In this document: one piece after another, positions 28,178 through 37,123 of the stretch
Layout of the letters: each line of letters starts with the position of its first letter
How positions within the stretch are numbered: position 1 is the first letter of the stretch
Assembly (NCBI RefSeq): GCF_026239735.1
Contig: NZ_JAPIVT010000026.1
Coordinates: forward strand, 1-64,000
Source: Pedobacter sp. MC2016-05
GTDB lineage: Bacteria; Bacteroidota; Bacteroidia; Sphingobacteriales; Sphingobacteriaceae
Direction: 5' to 3'
Length of the DNA stretch: 64,000 nt
Program-made: the position numbers and the translations under genes
The notes under the pieces: generated by a model
Told to the model about the DNA's origin: nothing
Database searches by the model: none
What the model saw: only the letters and a program-made list of their open reading frames with translations

Positions 28178-29128
28178 TTATGTCTTCCCAAATCTATAAT
28201 ATAAACTTAAGCCGCCATAATTTTGTGCTTTAGCTATACTTTTAACTTCTTTGGTTTTAAAGATGATGTTAAAATCAATGGTGAATCTTTTTGAACTATA
28301 ATTTACGCCAAATTGTTGTTCAAAAACTATTGGTTTTACTCCAAATGTTAAAGGACTATCGTCATTAAATAAACTTCCTTGTATGGTTGCATCGTAAGCA
28401 ACTACATTTAACTGTGGCTTTAAGTAGAAGAAAAATTCTGATTTATTTAAAGCTGCAGTTTTTGAATTTCCAATTACTGCATTGTGGTAAGCACTGTTAT
28501 ATAGCTGGTTTAATCTGCCTGCTCTAAATAAAACTGAAGCACCCAGGCCAGAAAAAGTTGTTCCCAGATTGGCATAGCCAGCTCCACTTAGATCTACCAC
28601 ATTGTCATTAGATCGAATTAAAAGTTTACTGTAGCTGGCAGCTAAATTAATAGCTAATTCATTTTTAATTTGATATTCCCATCCAGCCGGAGTATAAAAG
28701 CCTACTGTTTTATGCAAGAATTCTTGTGCGTCTTGAGCTAGAGAGTTTGGTCCAACTGTACCTAGTTCAATGCTGGTTTTCAATACACTTTCATTTTTAT
28801 AAAAGATTGAATAAGCGCCTCCAGCGTACAAATAGCCAGCAAAAGGTCTATCTTGATCTTCCTTTTTAGCTACCTGACCCCAGTAAGGGGTATACATTTT
28901 TTGTCCGGCTGAAATTTCATAGGTTTTCTTCTCCACTTTTTCAGAAAACTTAGCAGGATCTATCGCTCTGCGAAAATAGATGAACAGGCCGTTGGTATAG
29001 TAACGATCATTTAAAGTGGCTAAATAAGCATCGTTTTCAGTTTTAAAACCAAACTCATTTTTAAATGATTGTGCAAAACAGCCTAAAGAAATTAAACCAA
29101 GAAGTAGGGTGGTGAAAAGTGATTTCAT
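28178..29128 (-). CDS. LpxR-like lipid A deacylase family protein
   Basis: The 316-residue outer-membrane barrel of the DUF2219/LpxR family removes the 3'-acyloxyacyl chain of lipid A in known members. A signal peptide (about 1-19, ending GCFAQ) is followed by FGFKTENDAYLATLNDRYYTNGLF, holding the Asn-Asp pair and Tyr-Thr-Asn-Gly of the active site. The frame is open to 29191, but the extra 21 residues are the translated lon terminator; the ATG at 29128 gives a proper signal peptide. Whether it is active cannot be told; only the N-terminal motif was checked. Confidence 0.78.
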   Translation of the reverse strand: MKSLFTTLLLGLISLGCFAQSFKNEFGFKTENDAYLATLNDRYYTNGLFIYFRRAIDPAKFSEKVEKKTYEISAGQKMYTPYWGQVAKKEDQDRPFAGYLYAGGAYSIFYKNESVLKTSIELGTVGPNSLAQDAQEFLHKTVGFYTPAGWEYQIKNELAINLAASYSKLLIRSNDNVVDLSGAGYANLGTTFSGLGASVLFRAGRLNQLYNSAYHNAVIGNSKTAALNKSEFFFYLKPQLNVVAYDATIQGSLFNDDSPLTFGVKPIVFEQQFGVNYSSKRFTIDFNIIFKTKEVKSIAKAQNYGGLSLYYRFGKT

Positions 29129-29133
29129 AAAAA

Positions 29134-29156
29134 AGCCCCGATACTTTATCGGGGCT
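29134..29156 (-). terminator. Terminator of lon
   Basis: A perfect 10-bp GC-rich stem (29134-29143 with 29147-29156) and 3-nt loop is followed by six T, which run straight into the ATG of the lpxR-like gene at 29128. Confidence 0.9.
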
Positions 29157-29210
29157 ATAAATGTATTTATAGTTATTGGATTATTGATCAATCAGCTAAA
29201 AGATTACAAT

Positions 29211-31682
29211 TTAGTTGACTATTGGAGCTACTTTAATGCTCAAATCCAATGGCTTTTTAACTTTGTTTTTTGTTAACGCCAATTCAATCACCTCACTCAT
29301 TTCTGTTACGTAATGAAATTTAAGGTCTTTAATATAGCTTTCCCTAATTTCTAAAATATCTTTACGGTTGCTTTTACAAAGAATAATTTCTTTGATATTC
29401 GCCCTTTTCGCCGCAAGGATTTTCTCTTTAATTCCGCCAACCGGAAGTACTTTACCACGTAGGGTAATCTCTCCGGTCATGGCTAAATGTTGCTTAACCT
29501 TTCGTTGTGTAAATGCCGATGTTAAAGCAGTGAGCATGGTAATACCAGCTGATGGGCCATCTTTTGGAGTAGCACCAGCAGGTACGTGAACGTGAACATC
29601 CCAATTGTCAAATAAAGTGTAATCGATGCCAAATTCTGCAGCATGAGCACGTAAATAGGCTAGTGCAATCACGGCTGATTCTTTCATCACATCGCCTAAA
29701 TTACCGGTTAAAGTTAACTTGCCTTTGCCCGGGCTCAAGCTCGATTCGATAAATAAAATATCGCCACCAACACTTGTCCAGGCCAAGCCTGTAACCACAC
29801 CAGCAACTTCATTGCCTTCGTATAAATCTTTATCGTAAATAGGTGCGCCTAAAATACGTTCAACGTCTTCATTGGTTAGCGTAACATTATACTCTTCTTC
29901 CATTGCAAGCTTGGTAGCTACACCACGAACCAGAGAACCAATTTTTTTCTCCAAACCACGTACGCCAGATTCACGAGTATAATCTTCAATCACTTTTTCA
30001 ATCAAGGCCGGTTTTAGATTAATATCCTTGTTTTGCAAACCGTGATTTTCCTTTTGCTTGGGCAATAAATATTTTTTAGCGATTTCGATTTTTTCTTCAA
30101 TCGTGTAGCCATTCACCTCGATAATCTCCATACGATCTAGCAAAGCTGGCTGTATAGTACTTAGTGAGTTTGCGGTTGCAATGAATAGAATATTTGATAA
30201 ATCGTAATCCACCTCAACGTAGTGGTCATAAAAAGCGTTGTTCTGTTCCGGATCCAATACTTCTAGCAAAGCTGATGACGGATCGCCACGATGGTCAGTT
30301 CCAACCTTATCAATCTCATCCAAAACAAACACAGGATTATCTGCGCCCGCTTTTTTGATTGATGAAATAATACGCCCTGGCATGGCACCGATGTAAGTTT
30401 TGCGGTGACCGCGAATTTCAGCTTCATCGCGAATACCGCCCAGAGCCATACGAACATATTTACGCCCCAATGCCTTGGCAATTGATTTTCCCAAAGATGT
30501 TTTACCAACTCCTGGAGGGCCAACTAAACAAAGGATCGGCGCTTTCATATCGCGTTTTAGCTTCAAAACCGCTAAATATTCAACGATACGTTGCTTCACT
30601 TTTTCCAGACCAAAATGATCTTTATCTAGAATCCGTTGGGCACGTTTTAAATCGAAATTGTCTTTGGTAAATTCACTCCAAGGTAAATCTAAAAGCAATT
30701 CCAGGTAATTGAGCTGAACAGAATAATCTGGCGCTGCCGGATTCATTCTTCCCAGTTTATCTAATTCTTTATCAAAATGATCAGCAACAGGTTGTCCCCA
30801 TTTTTTCTTTTTGGCTTTTTCCTGAAGGGCATCAAATTCTAAATCGGCAGAGTTTCCACCTAATTCTTCCTGAATTGTTTTTAGCTGTTGATTTAAGAAA
30901 TAATCGCGTTGTTGCTTATCAAGATCAGTACGGACTTTGGATTGGATTTGATTTCTCAATTCCAACATCTGTAGTTCTACCATCAAAAGCTCCATTACTT
31001 TCTGTGCCCGTTCCTGCAATTTGTCCATTTCAAGGATTTTTTGCTTATCGGCCATTTCGGCATTCATATTTGAAGAAATGAAATTGATCAAAAATGAATT
31101 GCTTTCGATGTTTTTAAGTGCAATACTGGCTTCACTCGGTATATTCGGCGACAGCTGGATAATTTGAGCTGACATTTCGCGAATAGATGCAATTAAGGTT
31201 TTAAACTCCTTATCGGCTTTGTGTTTTTGCTCTTCGAATTTTTTAACTACAGCCTTAATATAAGGTTCGTTTTGCACCTCTTCAATTAGGCTAAAACGCT
31301 GCTTACCCTGGATAATTACGGTGGTATTGCCATCAGGCATTTGCAGTAACTTTATGATATTTGCTACTGTACCAACGGTGTTAAGTTGCTCAAAAGTAGG
31401 GTCTTCTATCGAAACATCTTTTTGAGAAACTACTCCAATAATCTTGTTTCCTTTGTAAGCTTCTTTAATTAATTTTATTGATTTGTCCCTTCCAACGGTA
31501 ATTGGAATTACTACTCCAGGGAATAAGACAGTATTTCTCAATGGCAAAATCGCCAGGGTTTCAGGTGTTTCCTCGTTGTTCATTTCCTCCTCGTCTTGTT
31601 GAGACATTAAGGGAAAAAACTCTGTATCCTCATTTATTATCGGCATGGCATTATGGAAATCAAATATATCTTCTTTACTCAT
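29211..31682 (-). CDS. lon: ATP-dependent protease Lon
   Basis: The 823-residue AAA+ protease degrades damaged and regulatory proteins in the cytoplasm. Domains: N-terminal substrate domain (from LAILPLRNTVLFPGV, about residue 42), coiled-coil middle, AAA+ with Walker A GPPGVGKTSLGKS and Walker B VFVLDEID, and the C-terminal protease with the catalytic Ser in PKDGPSAG and a Lys about 43 residues later. The longest frame starts at a TTG (31706); the ATG at 31682 is preferred. A possible sigma-54-like site (31761-31776) precedes it. The acidic extension of about 40 residues before the Lon domain is common in Bacteroidota. Confidence 0.95.
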   Translation of the reverse strand: MSKEDIFDFHNAMPIINEDTEFFPLMSQQDEEEMNNEETPETLAILPLRNTVLFPGVVIPITVGRDKSIKLIKEAYKGNKIIGVVSQKDVSIEDPTFEQLNTVGTVANIIKLLQMPDGNTTVIIQGKQRFSLIEEVQNEPYIKAVVKKFEEQKHKADKEFKTLIASIREMSAQIIQLSPNIPSEASIALKNIESNSFLINFISSNMNAEMADKQKILEMDKLQERAQKVMELLMVELQMLELRNQIQSKVRTDLDKQQRDYFLNQQLKTIQEELGGNSADLEFDALQEKAKKKKWGQPVADHFDKELDKLGRMNPAAPDYSVQLNYLELLLDLPWSEFTKDNFDLKRAQRILDKDHFGLEKVKQRIVEYLAVLKLKRDMKAPILCLVGPPGVGKTSLGKSIAKALGRKYVRMALGGIRDEAEIRGHRKTYIGAMPGRIISSIKKAGADNPVFVLDEIDKVGTDHRGDPSSALLEVLDPEQNNAFYDHYVEVDYDLSNILFIATANSLSTIQPALLDRMEIIEVNGYTIEEKIEIAKKYLLPKQKENHGLQNKDINLKPALIEKVIEDYTRESGVRGLEKKIGSLVRGVATKLAMEEEYNVTLTNEDVERILGAPIYDKDLYEGNEVAGVVTGLAWTSVGGDILFIESSLSPGKGKLTLTGNLGDVMKESAVIALAYLRAHAAEFGIDYTLFDNWDVHVHVPAGATPKDGPSAGITMLTALTSAFTQRKVKQHLAMTGEITLRGKVLPVGGIKEKILAAKRANIKEIILCKSNRKDILEIRESYIKDLKFHYVTEMSEVIELALTKNKVKKPLDLSIKVAPIVN

Positions 31683-31760
31683 TATCACTTTTTCCTCTAA
31701 CGACAAACTGGCAGGTCAATCGTCTTCACTTTGTTTATTTATGTTATTCAACTAATATTT

Positions 31761-31776
31761 CCAACTCTTGTGCCAA
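31761..31776 (-). promoter_or_regulatory. Possible sigma-54-like site upstream of lon
   Basis: On the minus strand TTGGCAC-N5-TTGG resembles the -24/-12 consensus TGGCAC-N5-TTGC, with GG in place of GC at the -12 element. It lies about 80 nt before the lon ATG. The match is imperfect, and no bacterial enhancer-binding site was searched for. Confidence 0.3.
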
Positions 31777-31992
31777 AGTAGAAATACCATTAATCTTATG
31801 TTAAAAAGGCAGAGTAAGATATTGTTTCGGCGAATATCATATAATGAAGTTTTTAACGTTTAAGCTATTGTTTAATATAGAACTTTTTTATTTCCAGAAA
31901 TTAAAAAACTTTTAAATTATCAGAATAGGATTATATTGCAACAAATTTCGTCTTTTTTGGCGGTAGAATTACAAAAACATATTATTCGTTAC

Positions 31993-32613
31993 ATGAACTA
32001 TTTTAGACACGCAATTTTAGGATTAATCATATTATCATCTACCAGCAGTTTTGCACAAAACAATTACGAGCGGAGCATGCAGGCAATGATTAAGGGAGAT
32101 TATAAAACTGCCGTTACGCAACTGGAAAAAGCTGATGCTAAAACGCCAGAGAATGCTAAAATTTTGCAGATGTTAGGCTATTCTTATTTTCAAAATGCCC
32201 AATATGAAAAATGTATTGAAACATACAGTCGTTTAATTACAGTAAAACCATCAGAAGTTTCTGCATATTACTATCGTGGAAAAGCAAGGTTAAATATAGC
32301 GAACGACCCAAAGGAATCATTAAACACCATGCGTGAAAATTTTTATACCGCTGCGATTAAAGATTTTACCAAGGCCATTGAAATTAATGGCGATGAGGAT
32401 ACACAAATGTTTCAAAATCGTGCTTTAGCTTATAAAGACTATGCAATTTTTAGATCGTATAAGGCAAAACGGAAAGATGAGAAAACCGCATGTGTTGCGC
32501 TGTTTAACAATTCAATTGCAGATTTTCAAAAAGTGCTAACTATGCAGCCACTCCGGAAGGATATTATTGATTGGGTTGCCTATGATAAAGCGCAAATTGC
32601 TTCATTAAAATAA
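31993..32613 (+). CDS. Periplasmic TPR protein
   Basis: The 206-residue protein has a signal peptide (about 1-21, ending SSFAQ) and three or four tetratricopeptide repeats, e.g. AMIKGDYKTAVTQLEKADAKTPE and LGYSYFQNAQYEKCIETYSRLI. Such repeats hold partner proteins; the partner is not evident. The frame is open to a TTG at 31936, but the ATG at 31993 gives the signal peptide directly. It stands alone, divergent from lon and convergent with the gpmI operon across a shared terminator. Confidence 0.78.
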   Translation: MNYFRHAILGLIILSSTSSFAQNNYERSMQAMIKGDYKTAVTQLEKADAKTPENAKILQMLGYSYFQNAQYEKCIETYSRLITVKPSEVSAYYYRGKARLNIANDPKESLNTMRENFYTAAIKDFTKAIEINGDEDTQMFQNRALAYKDYAIFRSYKAKRKDEKTACVALFNNSIADFQKVLTMQPLRKDIIDWVAYDKAQIASLK

Positions 32614-32620
32614 AGACAAA

Positions 32621-32655
32621 AAAACATGCTTTGAAATTTCAAAGCCTGTTTTTTT
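32621..32655. terminator. Bidirectional terminator between TPR gene and lipoprotein gene
   Basis: Core palindrome GCTTTGAAA/TTTCAAAGC (32628-32645) is extended by AACA/TGTT across one mismatch, with A-run left and T-run right. It serves two convergent genes. Confidence 0.8.
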
Positions 32656-33185
32656 TATTTCAATTTCCCAATAATTTGATAACTCTTAGTGTTCAACAGC
32701 TTTATTTTTTGCTGTTTTTTGATTGCGTACAAGCTATCAGGATAATAGCGTAAAGTATCGTTAGATTGAAAAAGGATGTTTTTATTGGCGATGATAACCT
32801 CTATTAGACCTGCTCTCTCACCGTTCCATTTAATAGAAACCCTCTTGATCGGTATTTTCTTACTATCTGAAGTATAATAATCTACACGATTTTGCTCCCA
32901 AATATCAAAACTTCCACTCCAAGAAGCTTTGTTAATATCAGCATTAATAAACACAGCAAATTCTTTCTTCCAGTCTGCTATCTTAACTTTTTTACTTTCT
33001 TGCTTGCCGTTAACCGATACTGTTTTGTTTACTACCGGATTAAGTTTCTGCAAACGAACAGCCTCTTTTTCAAAATATCCTTTCAAATCAAAGTACAGCA
33101 ACTTTGTATTTGCTGTAGATTTTTTATCTTCATTACAAGAAACAAAGGCAACAGCAAGGAGTAAGATATAAATTCTTCTATTCAT
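32655..33185 (-). CDS. Putative lipoprotein, unknown function
   Basis: The 176-residue protein has a lipoprotein signal (LLAVAFVSC, lipid-modified Cys near residue 17), then a soluble domain of mixed strands (WSGSFDIWEQNRVDYYTSDSKKIP) without a family I recognise. Its ATG overlaps the gpmI stop by one base (TAATG), so it is probably co-translated with gpmI although a functional link to glycolysis is not obvious. Confidence 0.65.
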   Translation of the reverse strand: MNRRIYILLLAVAFVSCNEDKKSTANTKLLYFDLKGYFEKEAVRLQKLNPVVNKTVSVNGKQESKKVKIADWKKEFAVFINADINKASWSGSFDIWEQNRVDYYTSDSKKIPIKRVSIKWNGERAGLIEVIIANKNILFQSNDTLRYYPDSLYAIKKQQKIKLLNTKSYQIIGKLK

Positions 33186-34708
33186 TACACCAACACATTT
33201 CCTGTCATTTCTTCAGGAATTGGAACACCTAAAATTTTCAAAACAGTAGGAGCAATATCGCCTAATTTACCATCAGCAATGGTTTTATAGTCGCTGTCAA
33301 TTAAAATACAAGGAACAAGATTGGTGGTGTGGGCAGTATTAATAGAACCGTCGCCGTTGACCATATATTCTGAATTTCCATGATCTGCTAACAAAATAAA
33401 AGAGTAACCATTTTCCATTCCTTTGCGCACTACTATTTCTGCGCACTTGTCGGCAGTTTCAACAGCTTTAACTACGGCATCGAAAACACCGGTATGGCCT
33501 ACCATATCAGGGTTGGCAAAGTTTAAGCAAATAAAGTCTGGCCAACCTGTTTCCATTTCTGCAGTAATGGCTTCGGTAATTCCTGCAGCACTCATTTCCG
33601 GTTGTAAATCGTAAGTAGCTACTTTTGGAGAAGGGATCAAAATACGTTTCTCATTAGCGAATTCAGCTTCTCTTCCTCCAGAGAAAAAGAAAGTTACGTG
33701 AGGATATTTTTCAGTTTCTGCAATGCGAATTTGATTTTTATTATTTTCGGCTAAGACCTCACCGATCGTTTTAGTCAAATCGCCTTTTGTAAAAATTACG
33801 TTTACTTTTTCAAAGCTTTCATCATAGGTGGTCATCGTAACATAATACAGTGGCAATTTATGCATGTGTTGCTCCGGAAAATCTTTTTGCGTTAGCGCCG
33901 TTGTAATTTCTCTTCCTCTATCTGTACGGAAATTGAAGCAGATTACCACATCATCATTCTTAATGGTGGCCACTGGCTCGCCATTATCCTGGCTGAGTAC
34001 AACTGGTTGCAAAAACTCATCTGTTACGCCGTTCTGATAAGATTTTTTAATCGTAGCCAAAGCATCTTGTGTTCTTTCGCCAACACCATTGACCATTACA
34101 TCATAAGCTTTTTTCACACGTTCCCAACGATTATCGCGGTCCATTGCGTAGTAGCGACCAACTATTGTAGCTAATTTAGCCGATGTGTTTTCGATGTGAT
34201 TTTGAAGATCGCTAATAAAACCTAAACCAGAATTTGGGTCTGTATCCCTTCCGTCTAAGAAAGCATGAACGAAAGTTTTTTCGACATGTGCTTCATTTGC
34301 GGCATCACATAATGCTTTTAGGTGTTCGATATGGGCATGAACTCCGCCATTTGAAACCAGTCCAATGAAATGCACAGCTTTATTATTTTGCTTTGCATAA
34401 TCAAAGGCAGCTAATAAAATCGGGTTAACATGTAATTCCCTATCTGCGATGGATTTATTAATTCTTCCTAGTTCTTGATAAACTACTCTACCTGCACCTA
34501 AATTCATATGGCCTACTTCCGAATTTCCCATTTGTCCGGCTGGCAAACCCACCGCTTCACCAGAAGCTTCAAGTTTTGAATTGGGATAATTTTTAATTAA
34601 TGAATCGAAAAATGGAGTATTGGCAGCATAGGCAGCATCCGAATTATCTTTTCTTCCGTAACCCCAGCCATCTAAAATTATAAGCGCAAGTTTTTTATTA
34701 GTTATCAT
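33185..34708 (-). CDS. gpmI: Phosphoglycerate mutase, 2,3-BPG-independent
   Basis: The 507-residue manganese-dependent enzyme interconverts 3- and 2-phosphoglycerate in glycolysis and gluconeogenesis. The catalytic Ser is S63 in MGNSEVGHMNLGAGR; metal ligands appear in ILDGWG (D13 region) and LLADHGNSE. Length matches the family (about 510). It heads a two-gene operon with the lipoprotein. A canonical promoter lies 76-105 nt upstream, and the leader can form a hairpin (34730-34771). Confidence 0.96.
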   Translation of the reverse strand: MITNKKLALIILDGWGYGRKDNSDAAYAANTPFFDSLIKNYPNSKLEASGEAVGLPAGQMGNSEVGHMNLGAGRVVYQELGRINKSIADRELHVNPILLAAFDYAKQNNKAVHFIGLVSNGGVHAHIEHLKALCDAANEAHVEKTFVHAFLDGRDTDPNSGLGFISDLQNHIENTSAKLATIVGRYYAMDRDNRWERVKKAYDVMVNGVGERTQDALATIKKSYQNGVTDEFLQPVVLSQDNGEPVATIKNDDVVICFNFRTDRGREITTALTQKDFPEQHMHKLPLYYVTMTTYDESFEKVNVIFTKGDLTKTIGEVLAENNKNQIRIAETEKYPHVTFFFSGGREAEFANEKRILIPSPKVATYDLQPEMSAAGITEAITAEMETGWPDFICLNFANPDMVGHTGVFDAVVKAVETADKCAEIVVRKGMENGYSFILLADHGNSEYMVNGDGSINTAHTTNLVPCILIDSDYKTIADGKLGDIAPTVLKILGVPIPEEMTGNVLV

Positions 34709-34783
34709 ATTAATTTTAAAATTTAATTGAACACTGATAAAACATTTTCATTTAAAACATGTTTTAGTGTTTTGATATCAGGG

Positions 34784-34813
34784 CAAATATAACTTTATTG
34801 AAGCTTATACAAA
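34784..34813 (-). promoter_or_regulatory. Promoter TTTG-N18-TATATTTG for gpmI
   Basis: Minus-strand TTTG (34810-34813), an 18-bp spacer and TATATTTG (34784-34791). The roughly 70-nt leader carries AACACT/AGTGTT and AAACAT/ATGTTT arms that can pair. Confidence 0.65.
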
Positions 34814-34881
34814 TGATGTAATCCATTTTTTGATAAGCTAATGGCATAATTTTAGCTATACCGAGATTATAAAATACAGAA

Positions 34882-35280
34882 ATGATCCGGAGCTTGTTTT
34901 TACTAATTATTAGTTTATCATCATTATTTAGTCCTAAAGCCTTTCAGGCTGATATTATTGATGATTTGTCTTCGTATTTTAAATCGAGTAACGCTAAAGA
35001 AATTGCAAAAAATTTCGCATCAACTATTGAACTTATCATTATTGATGATGAAGATGTATACTCAAAAGCACAGGGAGAACAAATATTACGAGATTTTTTC
35101 ATCAAACATCCGCCAGTAAAAACAAGTATTTTCCACAAAATTAATACTAATCCTAACTACCGTTTCGGTGTGATTCTTTTAAGCACTTCAAAAGAGACTT
35201 TTAGAGTTTCAGTAACCATGAAGAAATTGAATAGTAATTTTTTAATTACCGAATTGCGAATCGAACCTGCAAAGGATTAA
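34882..35280 (+). CDS. DUF4783 domain protein
   Basis: The 132-residue secreted protein has a signal peptide (about 1-20) and a SnoaL/NTF2-like small domain: DIIDDLSSYFKSSNAKEIAKNF followed by strands ending ITELRIEPAK. This matches DUF4783, which in Bacteroidota is often beside nadC. Function unknown. There is no good -33 element; a TAATTTTA lies about 35 nt upstream. Confidence 0.75.
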   Translation: MIRSLFLLIISLSSLFSPKAFQADIIDDLSSYFKSSNAKEIAKNFASTIELIIIDDEDVYSKAQGEQILRDFFIKHPPVKTSIFHKINTNPNYRFGVILLSTSKETFRVSVTMKKLNSNFLITELRIEPAKD

Positions 35281-35440
35281 CCAATTCTTAGTCTTCCTAT
35301 GCCCCTTAGAGGAGGAAAGGGCAATCACAAAATTTTTTTCTTCAGACAAGAGTCAACAAAATTATAGCCAATGAAGAGCTAACGATGATTTTCGATGGCC
35401 AAATAATAGGTTAAGCGTCAGTTTTAAATCTGTCAGTAAA

Positions 35441-35470
35441 TTGTCTGCTAACAATTAATTCTTATTTTTG
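35441..35470 (+). promoter_or_regulatory. Promoter TTG-N19-TATTTTTG for nadC
   Basis: TTG at 35441-35443, a 19-bp spacer and TATTTTTG at 35463-35470. It lies inside the longest nadC frame (from 35468), so the true start must be downstream, at the TTG 35489. Confidence 0.7.
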
Positions 35471-35488
35471 CCCCTTAAAATCTATATT

Positions 35489-36331
35489 TTGGATATTCAA
35501 CTTATACATCAGTTCATAAAAAATGCATTAATCGAAGATGTTGGCGATGGCGATCATACTTCATTATCAACTATTCCAGCCGGAACTTTAGGGAAGGCCA
35601 AATTGATTATCAAAGAAGATGGCATTTTAGCGGGTATGGAACTAGCAGTAGAAATTTTTAAGGAGGTAGATGCCGATTTAAAAGTTGATGTATTGATCAA
35701 TGATGGCGCTAGTGTTAAATTCGGAGATATTGGTTTAACGGTATCAGGAAGTACACATTCCATTCTTATAGCAGAACGCCTGGTATTAAATTGCATGCAA
35801 AGAATGAGCGGAATAGCAACTAAAACCAATCGCATTGTTTCGCTTTTAAAAGGGACGAAAACCAAAATTTTAGATACTCGTAAAACTACCCCGGGTTTGC
35901 GCTATCTGGAAAAATGGGCGGTAAGGATTGGTGGAGGTGTAAATCATAGAATTGGTTTATACGACATGATTTTGATTAAAGATAACCATGTGGATTATGC
36001 TGGCGGTATTTCAAATGCAATTGGAGCCGCTCAAAAATATCTTAAAGACAACCAAAAATCGCTACAAATTGAGATTGAAGTGAGGAATATTGAGGAGTTA
36101 ACTGCAGTATTAGCAATTGGTGGTGTTGATCGCATCATGTTGGATAATTTTAGCTTCGATCATTTAAGAGCTGCCGTAAAACTCATAGATGGCAGGTTTA
36201 TCACCGAAGCATCGGGTGGAATTACGGAAGAGAACGTTGCTGAATATGCAGCCTGTGGTGTAGATTTTATATCAATGGGCGCACTTACACATTCTGTTAA
36301 AAGTTTAGACATTAGTTTAAAGGCATACTAA
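35489..36331 (+). CDS. nadC: Nicotinate-nucleotide diphosphorylase (quinolinate PRTase)
   Basis: The 280-residue enzyme makes nicotinate mononucleotide from quinolinate and PRPP in de novo NAD synthesis. Motifs EDVGDGDHTS, LNCMQRMSGIATKT, LDTRKTTPGLRYLEKWAV and HRIGLYDMILIKDNH are intact. There is no in-frame ATG before the conserved DIQLIHQFIKNAL, so the start is TTG at 35489, about 18 nt after a canonical -7 box. It is followed by plsY after 48 nt, in the same direction. Confidence 0.94.
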   Translation: MDIQLIHQFIKNALIEDVGDGDHTSLSTIPAGTLGKAKLIIKEDGILAGMELAVEIFKEVDADLKVDVLINDGASVKFGDIGLTVSGSTHSILIAERLVLNCMQRMSGIATKTNRIVSLLKGTKTKILDTRKTTPGLRYLEKWAVRIGGGVNHRIGLYDMILIKDNHVDYAGGISNAIGAAQKYLKDNQKSLQIEIEVRNIEELTAVLAIGGVDRIMLDNFSFDHLRAAVKLIDGRFITEASGGITEENVAEYAACGVDFISMGALTHSVKSLDISLKAY

Positions 36332-36379
36332 ATGATTTGCTATAAAATGGAAGGCTTATTTTTTGTATCATTGTAGGCT

Positions 36380-37027
36380 ATGGTTACGGTTTATTCTCTC
36401 AGTGCATTATTAGTTGCCTATCTTTTTGGATCAATACCAACTGCTGTATGGCTCGGTCAGGCGTTTTATGGCGTTGATGTAAGGGAATATGGAAGTGGAA
36501 ATGCAGGTGCTACCAACACATTCAGGGTGTTGGGTAAGAAAGCTGGTATAGCCGTAATGATTATTGATATTGCTAAAGGCTACACCGCTACGAATTTAGC
36601 TTATCTAATTGGCATGTCTGTTACTGGCCCTCAAAATTCAGTTGTTTTTGTAAATTACCAATTGGCGCTTGGCGTAACCGCAGTGATGGGCCACTTATTC
36701 CCTGTTTTCGCCGGTTTTCGTGGGGGAAAAGGCGTTGCCACTCTTTTTGGAATGATTTTGGCAGTTAACTTTGAGGCATCTATGCTTTGTGTTCTGGTTT
36801 TTGTGGTTGTGCTATTATTAACGAAATATGTATCCTTAAGCTCCATTTGTGCAGGTTTTACATTTCCATTAAGCGTCGTTTTTTTGTTTCAGGTTTCTAT
36901 AAAATCTGAAGTGTTATATGGAATGGTTGTATGTATTTTGATTTTAGTTACCCACCAAAAAAATCTCGAGAGATTGCTTAAAGGCAAAGAGTCAAAAGTG
37001 TATTTGTTTAAGAAAAAAACTGGTTAA
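36380..37027 (+). CDS. plsY: Glycerol-3-phosphate acyltransferase PlsY
   Basis: The 215-residue membrane enzyme with about five to seven helices transfers the acyl group from acyl-phosphate to glycerol-3-phosphate, the first step of phospholipid synthesis. Conserved GSIPTAVW, GSGNAGATNTFR and GHLFPVFAGFRGGKGVAT motifs, which bind glycerol-3-phosphate and acyl-phosphate, are present. It is downstream of nadC; no promoter was clearly seen between them. Confidence 0.94.
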   Translation: MVTVYSLSALLVAYLFGSIPTAVWLGQAFYGVDVREYGSGNAGATNTFRVLGKKAGIAVMIIDIAKGYTATNLAYLIGMSVTGPQNSVVFVNYQLALGVTAVMGHLFPVFAGFRGGKGVATLFGMILAVNFEASMLCVLVFVVVLLLTKYVSLSSICAGFTFPLSVVFLFQVSIKSEVLYGMVVCILILVTHQKNLERLLKGKESKVYLFKKKTG

Positions 37028-37123
37028 TTAACAAAAACACATTCACTCAAAACATATTTGTTGTCTTGCTGTTTACTAATTCGGCTTGCAAAACAAGTAT
37101 TACTGATCATTTAAATTCTCATT

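Noticed and set aside
28178..29191. Long form of the LpxR-like protein from 29191
   Set aside because: The first 21 residues are the translated lon terminator; the signal peptide starts at the ATG 29128.
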